NCBI RefSeq assembly: GCF_000982955.1
Contig: NZ_KQ058835.1
Coordinates: 1-42,459, forward strand
DNA length: 42,459 nucleotides
From: Micromonospora sp. HK10
GTDB taxonomy: Bacteria; Actinomycetota; Actinomycetes; Mycobacteriales; Micromonosporaceae
Reading direction: 5' to 3'
The notes beneath the pieces were generated by a model that searched no databases, was not told where the DNA came from, and was given only the letters and a program-made list of their open reading frames with translations. Shown here one piece after another: positions 7,039 to 14,503 of this stretch. A program made the translations under genes and the position numbers. The number at the start of each line of letters is the position of its first letter. Position 1 is the stretch's first letter.

Positions 7039-8226
7039 ATGGCAGCGGAAGGCGACGACGGTGTGGCGGCCCCGGTGCAGCGGCCCCCGGGGCGGCCGGC
7101 GTTCCTGGAACTCTTCTTCGACCTGGTCTACGTATTCGCGCTGGTTTCCCTGGTCAAGATGCTCGCCGCCGAGCTGAGCTGGACCGGCGTCGCGGAGGCG
7201 CTGGTCCTGCTGCTCGCGTTCACCCTGGTCTGGGCGCTGACCACGTGGGCCGCCGACACCCTGGACCTGGCCCGGCCCACGGTCCAGGTGCAGTTCATCG
7301 GGGTGGCGGCCGCCAGCCTGCTGCTGGCCGCCGCGGCGCCCGACGCGTACGACGGGCGCGGCCTGCTCTTCGCAGGCACCTACCTGACCGTCCACCTCGG
7401 GTCGAGCGCCTACTACCTCCTGCTCCGGCGGGATGCGGCCGAGCCGCGCCGCAGCGGCCGGATCGTTTTCTGGTACGCCATCGCGGCGGTCGGCTGGATC
7501 GGTGGCGGGCTGGTCGCCGGCCCCACCCGGCTGTTGATCTGGGCGGTGACGGTCGCCGTGGAGTACGGTGCCGCCTCGTTCGGCTGGCCGGTGCCGAGGC
7601 TGGGGCGGTCGCAGCCGCAGGAGTGGCAGCTGGTCGGCGAGCGGGTGGCCGAACGGTACCGGCAGTTCGTCATCGTCGCGCTCGGCGCGGCCATCTTCGT
7701 GATCGGAACGACCTTCAGCCTGAGCGAGTACACGATCGACCAGGCCTGGGCGCTCCTGGTGATGTTCACGATCGTGGTGTTGGCCTGGCGGATCTACATC
7801 TACCGGGCCGGCGAGCTGTTGACCGACGCCATCGCGCGGTCGACGAACCCGGCGCTGCTCACCCAGTCCGCCGCGGTCACCCACCTGATCATGGTGGCCG
7901 GCATCGCCGGCATGGCGGTCACCAGCCAGCTCGTCGTGATGCGTCCCTTCGGGGAAACCCCGCCCTCCTGGGTTGCCGTCACCCTCGGCGGACCGGCGAT
8001 GTTCCTGGTGGGTCGCGGCGTGCTGGACTACACGGTGTTCGGTCGGATCTCCCGGTCCCGGCTGGCCGGGTTGGTGCTGCTGGCCGCCGTGGCACCGGCC
8101 GCGCACCTGCTGCCGCCGGTCGCGGTCGCGCTGCTCGCCATGAGCGTCCTGGCCCTGATCGCCGCGGCGAACCTGGTGAGCACCCACCTGCACGCCCGGA
8201 TCCCGATGCCGCCGGCGCTCCGGTGA
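7039..8226 (+). CDS. Low temperature requirement protein A (LtrA) family membrane protein
   Basis: A protein of 395 residues with about ten to eleven membrane helices. The family signature near the N-terminus is FLELFFDLVYVFALVSL, followed by a second conserved region around residues 180-215 (GAASFGWPVPRLGRS, VGERVAERYRQFVIVALGAAIF). ATG 7039 follows an excellent GGAGGAGG. LtrA was named for a Listeria gene required for growth at low temperature, but the molecular activity of the family is unknown. It is convergent with a second LtrA gene of nearly the same length, with only three bases between the stops. No signal peptide is needed; the protein should sit in the cytoplasmic membrane. Confidence 0.92.
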   Translation: MAAEGDDGVAAPVQRPPGRPAFLELFFDLVYVFALVSLVKMLAAELSWTGVAEALVLLLAFTLVWALTTWAADTLDLARPTVQVQFIGVAAASLLLAAAAPDAYDGRGLLFAGTYLTVHLGSSAYYLLLRRDAAEPRRSGRIVFWYAIAAVGWIGGGLVAGPTRLLIWAVTVAVEYGAASFGWPVPRLGRSQPQEWQLVGERVAERYRQFVIVALGAAIFVIGTTFSLSEYTIDQAWALLVMFTIVVLAWRIYIYRAGELLTDAIARSTNPALLTQSAAVTHLIMVAGIAGMAVTSQLVVMRPFGETPPSWVAVTLGGPAMFLVGRGVLDYTVFGRISRSRLAGLVLLAAVAPAAHLLPPVAVALLAMSVLALIAAANLVSTHLHARIPMPPALR

Positions 8227-8229
8227 CCC

Positions 8230-9414
8230 TCAGCCGGTCGCCACGGTGACCCGGGCCGGCCGGGCGTGCGCGGGCAGCGTCTCCCAGACCAGGATGAGCA
8301 GCAGGACCAGGTTCGCCACGATCAGGACGGCCAGCGGCGGCAGCAGCGCCATCGCGGGCGCGATGGCGCACAACACCACGATGCCCAGTGCCCGGGGCCA
8401 GAGGACCCGGCCGGTCAGTACGGCGTCGAAGAGCAGGCTCCCGAGCAGGAACAGGACCGGCCCGCCGACGATCGCGGCGACCCAGGCGGCCGGTGCCGCG
8501 CCGAACGGCCGGTCGGCGACCAGCGAGACGCTGGTCGACACCACCAGCACCCCGGCCACCATCACCAGATGACTGTACGAGGTGGAGGTGCCGGGCCGTA
8601 CCCGCTCCACCACCTTGACGGCGGGCGGCGCCAGGAACTGCCGTACCCGGTGGAAGTAGAGCTGGAACAGCACGACCGCGCTGGCGAACCCGACGGCGCT
8701 CGCGGCCACCCGGCCGGCCTGGAAGCCGCTGCCGGCCAGCCCCATGCCGGCGCTCAGGATCAGCTCGCCGAGGGCGATCAAGAAGATTTCCCGGTGCCGC
8801 TCGGACAGGTGAGAGCCGGTGAAGATCTGGCTGGCCAGTTCGGTGCGGCCGAGCTTCGGCGTCGGCCAGCCGATCCGGGCCGACCCGAGGTCGACCACCA
8901 CCGCGACCGACCAGAGCAGCAGCCGGGCCGTTCCGTGTACGAACACCCCGGCCACCCACGGCACCGCCGTGACGCCGAACCAGAAGAAGACCCGGATGCT
9001 CCTGGCCTGGACCGTGCGGTTCACCCGGGTACCCGGGATGAGGACGGCGTCCCGGACGAGATGGATGCCGAAGTACGCCCCGACCAGAAGCCAGCCGTAG
9101 TCGCCGAAGGCGCGCGGCACCGCGATCGCCATCAGCAGGGTGCCGAACATGACCGCCAGGACGGTGGCCTGGATGATCGACAGCCGGGGGTTGAACAGGT
9201 CGGTGAGCCACGCGGTCAGTACCCACACCCACCAGGCGGCCATCAGCAGCACGGCGGTCTGGGCGGCGCCCCGGACGGTGAGGTCCTCCGCCAGCCCCAC
9301 CGAGAGCCGGGAGAGCATGAAGATGTAGACCAGGTCGAAGAAGAGCTCCAGGAACGTCGGATACTGGGGCTCGCCGCGCCCGCGCAGGATCCGGGGTAGC
9401 GGGCTGGACGTCAC
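8230..9414 (-). CDS. Second LtrA-family membrane protein (paralogue)
   Basis: A protein of 394 residues, multi-pass, with the family signature FLELFFDLVYIFMLSRLSVG, the second block RIGWPTPKLGRTE plus LSERHREIFLIALGELIL, and a matching C-terminal membrane region. GTG 9414 is chosen because AGGAGG lies eight bases upstream; a frame extension to 9483 would add a basic, low-quality leader. Unlike its neighbour it keeps the LGELIL motif after the ERHREIFLIA helix, where the other reads LGAAIF, so the two have diverged in a conserved spot. The genes point at each other with no room for a separate terminator. Confidence 0.92.
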   Translation of the reverse strand: MTSSPLPRILRGRGEPQYPTFLELFFDLVYIFMLSRLSVGLAEDLTVRGAAQTAVLLMAAWWVWVLTAWLTDLFNPRLSIIQATVLAVMFGTLLMAIAVPRAFGDYGWLLVGAYFGIHLVRDAVLIPGTRVNRTVQARSIRVFFWFGVTAVPWVAGVFVHGTARLLLWSVAVVVDLGSARIGWPTPKLGRTELASQIFTGSHLSERHREIFLIALGELILSAGMGLAGSGFQAGRVAASAVGFASAVVLFQLYFHRVRQFLAPPAVKVVERVRPGTSTSYSHLVMVAGVLVVSTSVSLVADRPFGAAPAAWVAAIVGGPVLFLLGSLLFDAVLTGRVLWPRALGIVVLCAIAPAMALLPPLAVLIVANLVLLLILVWETLPAHARPARVTVATG

Positions 9415-9595
9415 CGCGTCTGCCTCCTCTGGCACGCCGCACCGGGGGAGCGGAGGCGCGGGCAGCCTGGCGCTCCCCGCCAACCTACAAGAGCGGAGTC
9501 AGCGGCGAGCCGAAACGACCGAAGCGGGGCGGTGGCACCAGCAGCCCGGTGGTCTCCCGCCGCAGCAGCCCGGTGGCTACCCGTCCCCGCTGACG

Positions 9596-9811
9596 TCAGG
9601 CGAGCGGACGACCGGCGAGCTGGCCGGTACCCGTGGCAACCGTGAAGGCGGCCCAGGCGGCTGCGGGAAAGGTGAGCACCGGCCCAACCCGGTCCTTGGA
9701 GTCGCGAACGGCGACGACGCCGGGAAGGTTGGTGGCGACCTCGACGCAGTCGCCGCCGTTGTCGCCGCTGCGGGTGCTCTTGCGCCAGATGGCGCCGGTC
9801 AGATCAGTCAT
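9596..9811 (-). CDS. DUF397 domain-containing protein
   Basis: A 71-residue protein with the classic pattern WRKSTRSGDNGGDCVEVA...VVAVRDSKDRVGPVLTF, followed by an AWAAF stretch that fits the family's end. DUF397 proteins are small partners of Scr1/WhiJ-type XRE regulators in actinomycetes and are thought to work with them in developmental or secondary-metabolite control, possibly in toxin-antitoxin-like fashion. The gene overlaps the end of the XRE gene by eight bases and is translated from the same transcript. The mature mechanism of this pair is not known. Confidence 0.92.
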   Translation of the reverse strand: MTDLTGAIWRKSTRSGDNGGDCVEVATNLPGVVAVRDSKDRVGPVLTFPAAAWAAFTVATGTGQLAGRPLA

Positions 9812-10691
9812 GCCGCAACTCCCCGGCGATCCGCTTGATCATGTCCCTCGATTCTGCCTCACTCAACGCGAGAGCCTCTACACCGTTCCAGGTGCTCTCG
9901 TAGGCCGCGAGTTCGTCGGGCTTGTCAAGGTAGAGCGCCCCGGTCAGCGACTCGCTGTAGACGACGGACGGTTCAGGTGCCGCACGGCCGCCTCTGGTAG
10001 CCGGAAAGTCGAGAATGACGAAGGATCCGGCTACTGCCCCGGGATGTGGCCCGGCCGCGAGGGGAACCACGCGCACCGACACGTTGGACATCTCGGAGGC
10101 TTCGAGCAGGTAGCTGAGCTGCCCGGTCATCACGCCCAGTCCGCCAACAGGTCGACGGAGCACAGCCTCCGACAGCGCGACCTCCAGCCGTGGCGGCTTC
10201 GGCAGGCGGCGAGTCAGCAGCCCCTGACGCTGCATCCGCACCTCGACGGCTCGCTCCCGGTCCTCGGCACTGAGCCGGCTACCCGGGTGGTACAGCCCCA
10301 GCGCGTACCGCCGAGTCTGGAGTAGCCCTGGGATCAGCGATTCGTCGTAGCGGCGCAGGTGGGCGGCGGCGGATTCCAGGCCGACGTACAGTTCGAACCA
10401 GCTCGGCACCGCGTCTCCGTACGCGTGCCACCAGCCCTTCGACTTCGTCTCGGTGGCCAGCCCTTTCATCGCCTCGGTCAGCTCGGCCGAGACCCCGTAC
10501 AGCTCGCACATGGCCTTGACGTCGAGCACCCGGACCGGGCCGAGGCCGCTCTCGATGCGCCAGATCTTCTGCCGGCTGTATTCCAGCGCCTCGGCGGCGG
10601 CGTCGAGGGTCACGCCGGCCTCGGTGCGGTACTGGCGCAGCAGCCGGCCGAGCTGCCGGCGCGGCACGGTCGATCCGATGTCCTCGGCCAC
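9804..10691 (-). CDS. XRE-family regulator with DUF5753 (Scr1-type)
   Basis: A protein of 295 residues. The N-terminal helix-turn-helix (about residues 10-65) contains LGRLLRQYRTEAGVTLDAAA and YSRQKIWRIESG. The C-terminal two thirds is the DUF5753/Scr1-type domain, with LIPGLLQTRRYAL and the VSVRVVPLAAGPHPGAVAGS block. GTG 10691 is chosen because GGGAG stands seven to eight bases upstream; a TTG at 10742 lies inside the likely promoter. A TGCAACC-N6-GGTTGCA inverted repeat overlaps the predicted -10 element, so autorepression is likely. Partner DUF397 lies directly downstream. Confidence 0.92.
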   Translation of the reverse strand: MAEDIGSTVPRRQLGRLLRQYRTEAGVTLDAAAEALEYSRQKIWRIESGLGPVRVLDVKAMCELYGVSAELTEAMKGLATETKSKGWWHAYGDAVPSWFELYVGLESAAAHLRRYDESLIPGLLQTRRYALGLYHPGSRLSAEDRERAVEVRMQRQGLLTRRLPKPPRLEVALSEAVLRRPVGGLGVMTGQLSYLLEASEMSNVSVRVVPLAAGPHPGAVAGSFVILDFPATRGGRAAPEPSVVYSESLTGALYLDKPDELAAYESTWNGVEALALSEAESRDMIKRIAGELRHD

Positions 10692-10737
10692 CCGAACACT
10701 CCCTGATTCCGTCCTGCAACACTGCGTAACGTCGCCT

Positions 10738-10757
10738 TGCAACCTTTACCGGTTGCA
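10738..10757. promoter_or_regulatory. Inverted repeat operator upstream of the XRE gene
   Basis: TGCAACC (10738-10744) and GGTTGCA (10751-10757) form a perfect seven-base inverted repeat with a six-base spacer. A further half site TGCAAC is at 10715-10720. It overlaps the predicted -10 box of the XRE promoter, the usual place for an autoregulatory site. Confidence 0.55.
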
Positions 10758-10771
10758 GTAAAGAAAGTCAA
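10743..10771 (-). promoter_or_regulatory. Candidate sigma-70-type promoter of the XRE-DUF397 operon
   Basis: On the minus strand TTGACT (10771-10766) is followed after 17 bases by TAAAGG (10748-10743). The -35 is near consensus and the -10 is weak. The predicted start would give a leader of about 45 bases before GTG 10691. Confidence 0.45.
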
Positions 10772-10955
10772 TGACCTGAGCGAAAAATCTGATGTGGAAC
10801 GTTGCGCCGAGGCTCCGCAGTGTCACAAGCTGACTACAGGAGCCGTGCTGCCGTACCGCTGCTGAGCTGCGGTGGCAGGGCCGGGTGGGTCCGCGCGTGC
10901 GGGGAGGGCGGGCGGCCCCACCCATCCACATCCGACGCAGAGGAAGGCCAGCGGC

Positions 10956-11255
10956 ATGATGGTCCGCAACCAGCGACCGGCCCGGGGGAGCGGAGCGACC
11001 TACCGCTCCGGCGCGTACACCAGTCTGCTGCCGTGGCAGGTGCGGGAGCGCCGCTTCCCGCCGGTGGGGCTCGGCCGCCGGGGCCTCGACCCCGGCGAGG
11101 TCTATGCCTTCCTCGACCGGGTTGCCGGCGACCTGGCCGCCGTCCACGCCGCGCTGGCCGCCAGCCGCCGGGAGACCGCGGTCATCAAGGACGCGCTGCG
11201 CCGCTGGCAGTCCGACCAGTCCCGCGCCCGCGACGCCCGGGGACACCAGCGGTGA
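10956..11255 (+). CDS. DivIVA domain-containing protein
   Basis: A protein of 99 residues. The segment LPWQVRERRFPPVGLGRRGL followed by DPGEVYAFLDRVAGDLAAVH is the DivIVA/Wag31-type membrane-targeting head, then a short coiled coil (AALAASRRETAVIKDALRRW). It is far shorter than full DivIVA, lacking the long oligomerising coiled coil, so it is one of the small DivIVA-like proteins common in actinomycetes rather than the cell-growth scaffold. ATG 10956 is preceded at eight bases by AGGAAGG. Its stop overlaps the GTG of the next gene by four bases. It is divergent from the Scr1-type regulator gene, with about 264 bases between. Confidence 0.85.
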   Translation: MMVRNQRPARGSGATYRSGAYTSLLPWQVRERRFPPVGLGRRGLDPGEVYAFLDRVAGDLAAVHAALAASRRETAVIKDALRRWQSDQSRARDARGHQR

Positions 11256-11503
11256 GTGCGCGGTACGTCATCCATGTGCCGATCGTCGCCGCCGACCTGC
11301 CCGCCGCGCAGCGCCTGGCCCGGGTGGTCGGCCGCTGGCTGCTGGTGCTGCCGCAGACCGAGCCGGGCGGGATCACGGTCTCGGCCGAGGACGACCAGAA
11401 CGTACGCCACTGGGTCTTCTGCGACGGGCTGCTGCCCGGCGGCCGGCGCTGCCTGCTCCGCACCGACCACGATGGCCCGTGCGCCCGCCGGCTGCGCCGC
11501 TGA
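11252..11503 (+). CDS. Small protein with a C-x9-C-x5-H-x3-C motif
   Basis: A protein of 83 residues starting at GTG 11252, whose GTGA overlaps the stop of the DivIVA-like gene, so the two are translationally coupled. The N-terminal half (VIHVPIVAADLPAAQRLARV) could form a beta-alpha unit. The C-terminus contains FCDGLLPGGRRCLLRTDHDGPCARR with three cysteines and a histidine spaced C-x9-C-x5-H-x3-C, which resembles small metal-binding motifs in short actinobacterial proteins ending in a GHDGxH/C-like element. No named family was recognised. A regulatory or structural role with the DivIVA-like partner is only an inference from the overlap. Confidence 0.75.
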   Translation: MSARYVIHVPIVAADLPAAQRLARVVGRWLLVLPQTEPGGITVSAEDDQNVRHWVFCDGLLPGGRRCLLRTDHDGPCARRLRR

Positions 11504-11541
11504 CGTCTCGTGCCCCGGGGCGCGTGACAAGTGCTTCGTCT

Positions 11542-11553
11542 GAGAGCGCTCTC
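11542..11553. promoter_or_regulatory. LacI-type operator palindrome
   Basis: GAGAGCGCTCTC is a perfect 12-base palindrome with a central CG, the layout of LacI/GalR-family operators (compare the actinobacterial CebR-type GGAGCGCTCC core). It lies about 60 bases before the start of the LacI-family gene, so autoregulation is likely. Confidence 0.65.
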
Positions 11554-11613
11554 GGGTCTATCGTTCAGTCCATCTCGGCGCGGGGGCGCACGTGATGGAG
11601 AGTGTGGGCTGCG

Positions 11614-12609
11614 ATGGACAAGGTCAAGCCGACTATCGAGGACGTCGCACGTGCCGCCGGGGTGTCCCGGGCGTCGGCATCCCGCGTGATCAATGATGCG
11701 CCGGGCACGTCCGACCTGGTGCGGGCGCGGGTCCACGCCGCGGTGGCCGAGCTGGGCTATCGGCCGAACGAGGTGGCCCGTGCGCTGGCCTCGGGGCGTC
11801 AGCGGGCGGTGGATGTCGTCGCGGTGACCTGTGGCCGCCCGACCGGGTGGTTGGGCACGGATCCGTACTTCAGTCGGATCCTGGCCGGCGTCATGCCGGT
11901 GCTCGACGGCGTCAACGCGCAACTGCGGCTGCACACGATCGACCGCGAGCGGGCCGCCGAAGCGATCGAGACCATCGCCAGGAACGCCACGCTCGGGGCG
12001 GTTCTCGCCGACACCACACCCGATCTGGCGACGCGGTTCTACCGGCGGTGCCGTCGGATCGTGTCGATGGTGCCCACCGCCGCGGTGGTTCCCGCGATGC
12101 TGGCCGACAACATCGACGGTGTGATCGCCGCCGTCGACGAGCTGCACCGGCTGGGCCGCCGACGGATCGTCGCCATCCACGGCCCCGCCGTCAATCCCTG
12201 CGCCACCGACCGGCGTACCGGTTTCCGCCGCGCCGTGCGCCACCTCGGCCTGGTGGAGGTGAGCGCGGACGGCGACTTCCAGCGCGACGGCGGCTACCGG
12301 GCCGCGCGGCGGCTGCTCGACCAGGACCCGGAGATCGACGCCATGTTCGTCGCCAACGACCTGATGGCGGCGGGAGCCGTGCAGGCGATCACCGCCACCG
12401 GTCGTCGTATCCCCGACGATGTGAGCGTCATCGGCTTCGACGACAGCATCGCCGCCGTGTGCGCCAACCCCCAGTTGACCACGATGCGGCTCCCGGTCGA
12501 GGACATGGCGGCAGCGGCCGCCCGCCTGCTGCTGAACGGCACGCCGGCACCGGGTCACCGGCAGCGGTTTCCGGTCGACCTGGTCAGGCGGGACAGCACG
12601 CCGCACTGA
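11614..12609 (+). CDS. LacI-family transcriptional regulator
   Basis: A protein of 331 residues. The N-terminal LacI helix-turn-helix reads TIEDVARAAGVSRASASRVI, with the hinge ELGYRPNEVARALASGRQ. The C-terminal periplasmic-binding-like sensor domain includes DVVAVTCGRP, GAVLADTTPDL, AIHGPAVNPCATDRRTGFRR, IDAMFVANDLMAAGAVQAI and DVSVIGFDDS. Such proteins bind sugars or related ligands and repress nearby catabolic genes, but no sugar operon lies beside it here. ATG 11614 is preferred; GTG 11602 is in frame but sits only one base after the GGAG. A perfect palindrome GAGAGCGCTCTC is upstream. The next gene encodes a secreted protein that it may control. Confidence 0.9.
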   Translation: MDKVKPTIEDVARAAGVSRASASRVINDAPGTSDLVRARVHAAVAELGYRPNEVARALASGRQRAVDVVAVTCGRPTGWLGTDPYFSRILAGVMPVLDGVNAQLRLHTIDRERAAEAIETIARNATLGAVLADTTPDLATRFYRRCRRIVSMVPTAAVVPAMLADNIDGVIAAVDELHRLGRRRIVAIHGPAVNPCATDRRTGFRRAVRHLGLVEVSADGDFQRDGGYRAARRLLDQDPEIDAMFVANDLMAAGAVQAITATGRRIPDDVSVIGFDDSIAAVCANPQLTTMRLPVEDMAAAAARLLLNGTPAPGHRQRFPVDLVRRDSTPH

Positions 12610-12721
12610 ACGGGCCCGGGAGACGGCAGCCGGGCAGTCCCGGCGATAACGACATGAAATAGACGAGTCCACATAAACTGATACGCTGCTCCCTCCTTAC
12701 CCCTGGAGGAGAGACACCGAA

Positions 12722-13612
12722 GTGAAGAAGCTATCAAGCGTCGCGTCCGCGCTGGTCCTCGCCATCGGGATCGCGGTCGTTCCGGCGGCGTCCGCCGCCG
12801 CGGCGACGGACCGGAGCGGGGCGGAACGGCTGAACATCCCGAACAGCAGCGCGTGCAAGGCGGGCCGCACCGTCATGCAGGGCATGGTGGCCGGGCCGGG
12901 CGGGCAGCTCTACATCGTCTTCACCAAGGCGGCCGGCGCGGAGCCCGTGCTGTCCCGGTGGCTGCGCGACGGCTCCACCTGGGACGGCGCCAGCTGGGTG
13001 TGCGCCGGGGCGCCGACCTCCATCCCCACCCTCGGCCACGGCAACGACCTCGCCTACCACGCGAACTACCTGGGCCAGGGCCCGGCGCTGATCGCCACCC
13101 AGGGCAGCCAGTCGGCGTATCTGAGCGACAAGGTGACGATCGTCCGGCTGGCCGCGGACGGATCCATCGGTGCCGCCAGCGAGGTGCGGCTGCCGATCGG
13201 CAACATCAGCGGCTTCTGCTACAGCGCGACGGCCGCCGGCGGCGCCGGCAAGTACGCTGCCCGGCGGCTGGGCAGCCTGTGGACCCATCCCGGCGCCGGT
13301 GCGCTCACCAGTGGCTGGACCCTGGTGAAGAGCAACCTGACCAGTCACGACAATCGTTCCGACCAGGGCATCGACTGCTCCGAGAACTACATCTGGAACA
13401 CCAAGTCCATCAACACCTCGACGCCCGACACCGGCTGGAACTGGATCTACCAGTACAACTGGTCCGGCGGCGATGTGGAGAGCGACATCGGCGTGCCGGG
13501 CAACAACCTGACCGACGAGATCGAGGACGTCACCCACGTGGGGAGCGAGTTCTTCGTCGGCATCAACCGCAACGACGGGCTGGCCGACTCGGTGAAGGTG
13601 CTCACCGAATAG
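12722..13612 (+). CDS. Secreted protein of unknown function
   Basis: A precursor of 296 residues with a Sec signal peptide (MKKLSSVASALVLAIGIAVV, likely cut after ASA near residue 24). The mature part has repeated beta-strand-like stretches (GQLYIVFTKAAG, SDKVTIVRLAADGSIG, ENYIWNTKSINTS, WNWIYQYNWSGG) and ends IEDVTHVGSEFFVGINRNDG, suggesting a beta-propeller or similar fold. Three cysteines remain in the mature protein (SACKAG, VCAGA, IDCSE) plus one in GFCYS, so disulphides are possible. GTG 12722 follows GGAGGA at eleven bases. No family was recognised. It follows the LacI regulator and is convergent with the RCC1-like gene. Confidence 0.8.
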   Translation: MKKLSSVASALVLAIGIAVVPAASAAAATDRSGAERLNIPNSSACKAGRTVMQGMVAGPGGQLYIVFTKAAGAEPVLSRWLRDGSTWDGASWVCAGAPTSIPTLGHGNDLAYHANYLGQGPALIATQGSQSAYLSDKVTIVRLAADGSIGAASEVRLPIGNISGFCYSATAAGGAGKYAARRLGSLWTHPGAGALTSGWTLVKSNLTSHDNRSDQGIDCSENYIWNTKSINTSTPDTGWNWIYQYNWSGGDVESDIGVPGNNLTDEIEDVTHVGSEFFVGINRNDGLADSVKVLTE

Positions 13613-13637
13613 GTTCCCGCGGCGGGGCGGGTGGTCG

Positions 13638-14486
13638 TCAGTGGGGCGACCGGATCGCGGGCCAGTCGGCGACGTCGCACTGGCCGTACGCGTTGTCGCC
13701 GGCGGCGACCACCGTCCCGTCCGCCCGTAGTCCGAGCGTGTGGGCGGATCCGGCCGCCACCGCGACGATCGCCCGCCAGCCCGCGACCTCGCACTGGCCG
13801 GCGTCGTTGCCGCCGACGGCCAGGACCCGGCCGGCCGCGGTGACTCCCACGGTGTGGTAGCTCCCGGCCGCCACCGCCACGACATCCCGCCAGCCGCCGA
13901 CGTCGCAGGCGCCCGCCGATCGCTCCCCGACGGCGGACACCCGCCCGTCGGCGCCGAGACCGACCGTGTGCAGGTAGCCGGCGGCAACGGCGGTGACGTC
14001 ACGCCAGGAGTCCACCGCGCACTGCCCGCGGCGGTTGTTCCCCACGGCGACGGCGGTCCCGTCGGCCCGGACGCCCACCGAATGCCAGTCCCCGCACGCC
14101 AACCCGACCACCTCCCGCCACCGGCCCACGTCGCACGCGCCCTCGTGCCGCCGTCCCGCGGCCCGCACGGTGCCGTCAGCCACCAGCCCCAGGGTGCGGC
14201 GCCAGCCCGCGGCGACCACCGTGACGTCCCGCCAGGACGCCACGTCACACTGCCCGTCGCCGTTCCAGCCCGTGGCCAGCACCCGGCCGTCCGCGCGCAG
14301 GCCGACGCTGTGCGACCGCCCGGTGTTCGGCGCCGGGTGCACGTTCCCCGCCGCCACGGCGACCACCTCGGCCCAGTCCTCGACCCGGCACTCACCCGAG
14401 GTGCCGGTGCCGGCCGCGACCACGGTGCCGTCGGCGCGCAGCCCCACCGAGTGGCGGCGTCCGGCGGCGATGACCGGACCGCTCAT
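13638..14486 (-). CDS. RCC1-like seven-bladed beta-propeller protein
   Basis: A protein of 282 residues made almost wholly of seven repeats of about 38 residues, each of the form AVAAGxxHTVGLRADGTVVAxG followed by GQCDVxxWRDV. Every repeat carries one cysteine in G(Q/A/E)C. The second repeat has an insertion of about ten residues (NVHPAPNTGR), and the third has lost the His (WRRTLGL). Seven units match a closed RCC1-type propeller, but the unit is shorter than classic RCC1 repeats. There is no signal peptide, so it should be cytoplasmic unless exported another way. ATG 14486 is chosen because repeat one starts directly after it; upstream frame looks non-coding. A ligand or partner cannot be named. 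Confidence 0.88.
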   Translation of the reverse strand: MSGPVIAAGRRHSVGLRADGTVVAAGTGTSGECRVEDWAEVVAVAAGNVHPAPNTGRSHSVGLRADGRVLATGWNGDGQCDVASWRDVTVVAAGWRRTLGLVADGTVRAAGRRHEGACDVGRWREVVGLACGDWHSVGVRADGTAVAVGNNRRGQCAVDSWRDVTAVAAGYLHTVGLGADGRVSAVGERSAGACDVGGWRDVVAVAAGSYHTVGVTAAGRVLAVGGNDAGQCEVAGWRAIVAVAAGSAHTLGLRADGTVVAAGDNAYGQCDVADWPAIRSPH

Positions 14487-14503
14487 GGGCACAGCATGAC
14501 GGA

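Noticed and set aside
6511..8193. Long minus-strand frame (560 codons) across the LtrA gene
   Set aside because: It is antisense to a clear LtrA protein and has low-complexity composition. Its only meaningful piece is the frame-shifted middle of the second DUF4926 copy.
9541..9576. Two GCAGCCCGGTGG copies 24 bases apart before the DUF397 stop
   Set aside because: They are only two short copies in GC-rich intergenic DNA with no symmetry, and were judged chance or trivial duplication.
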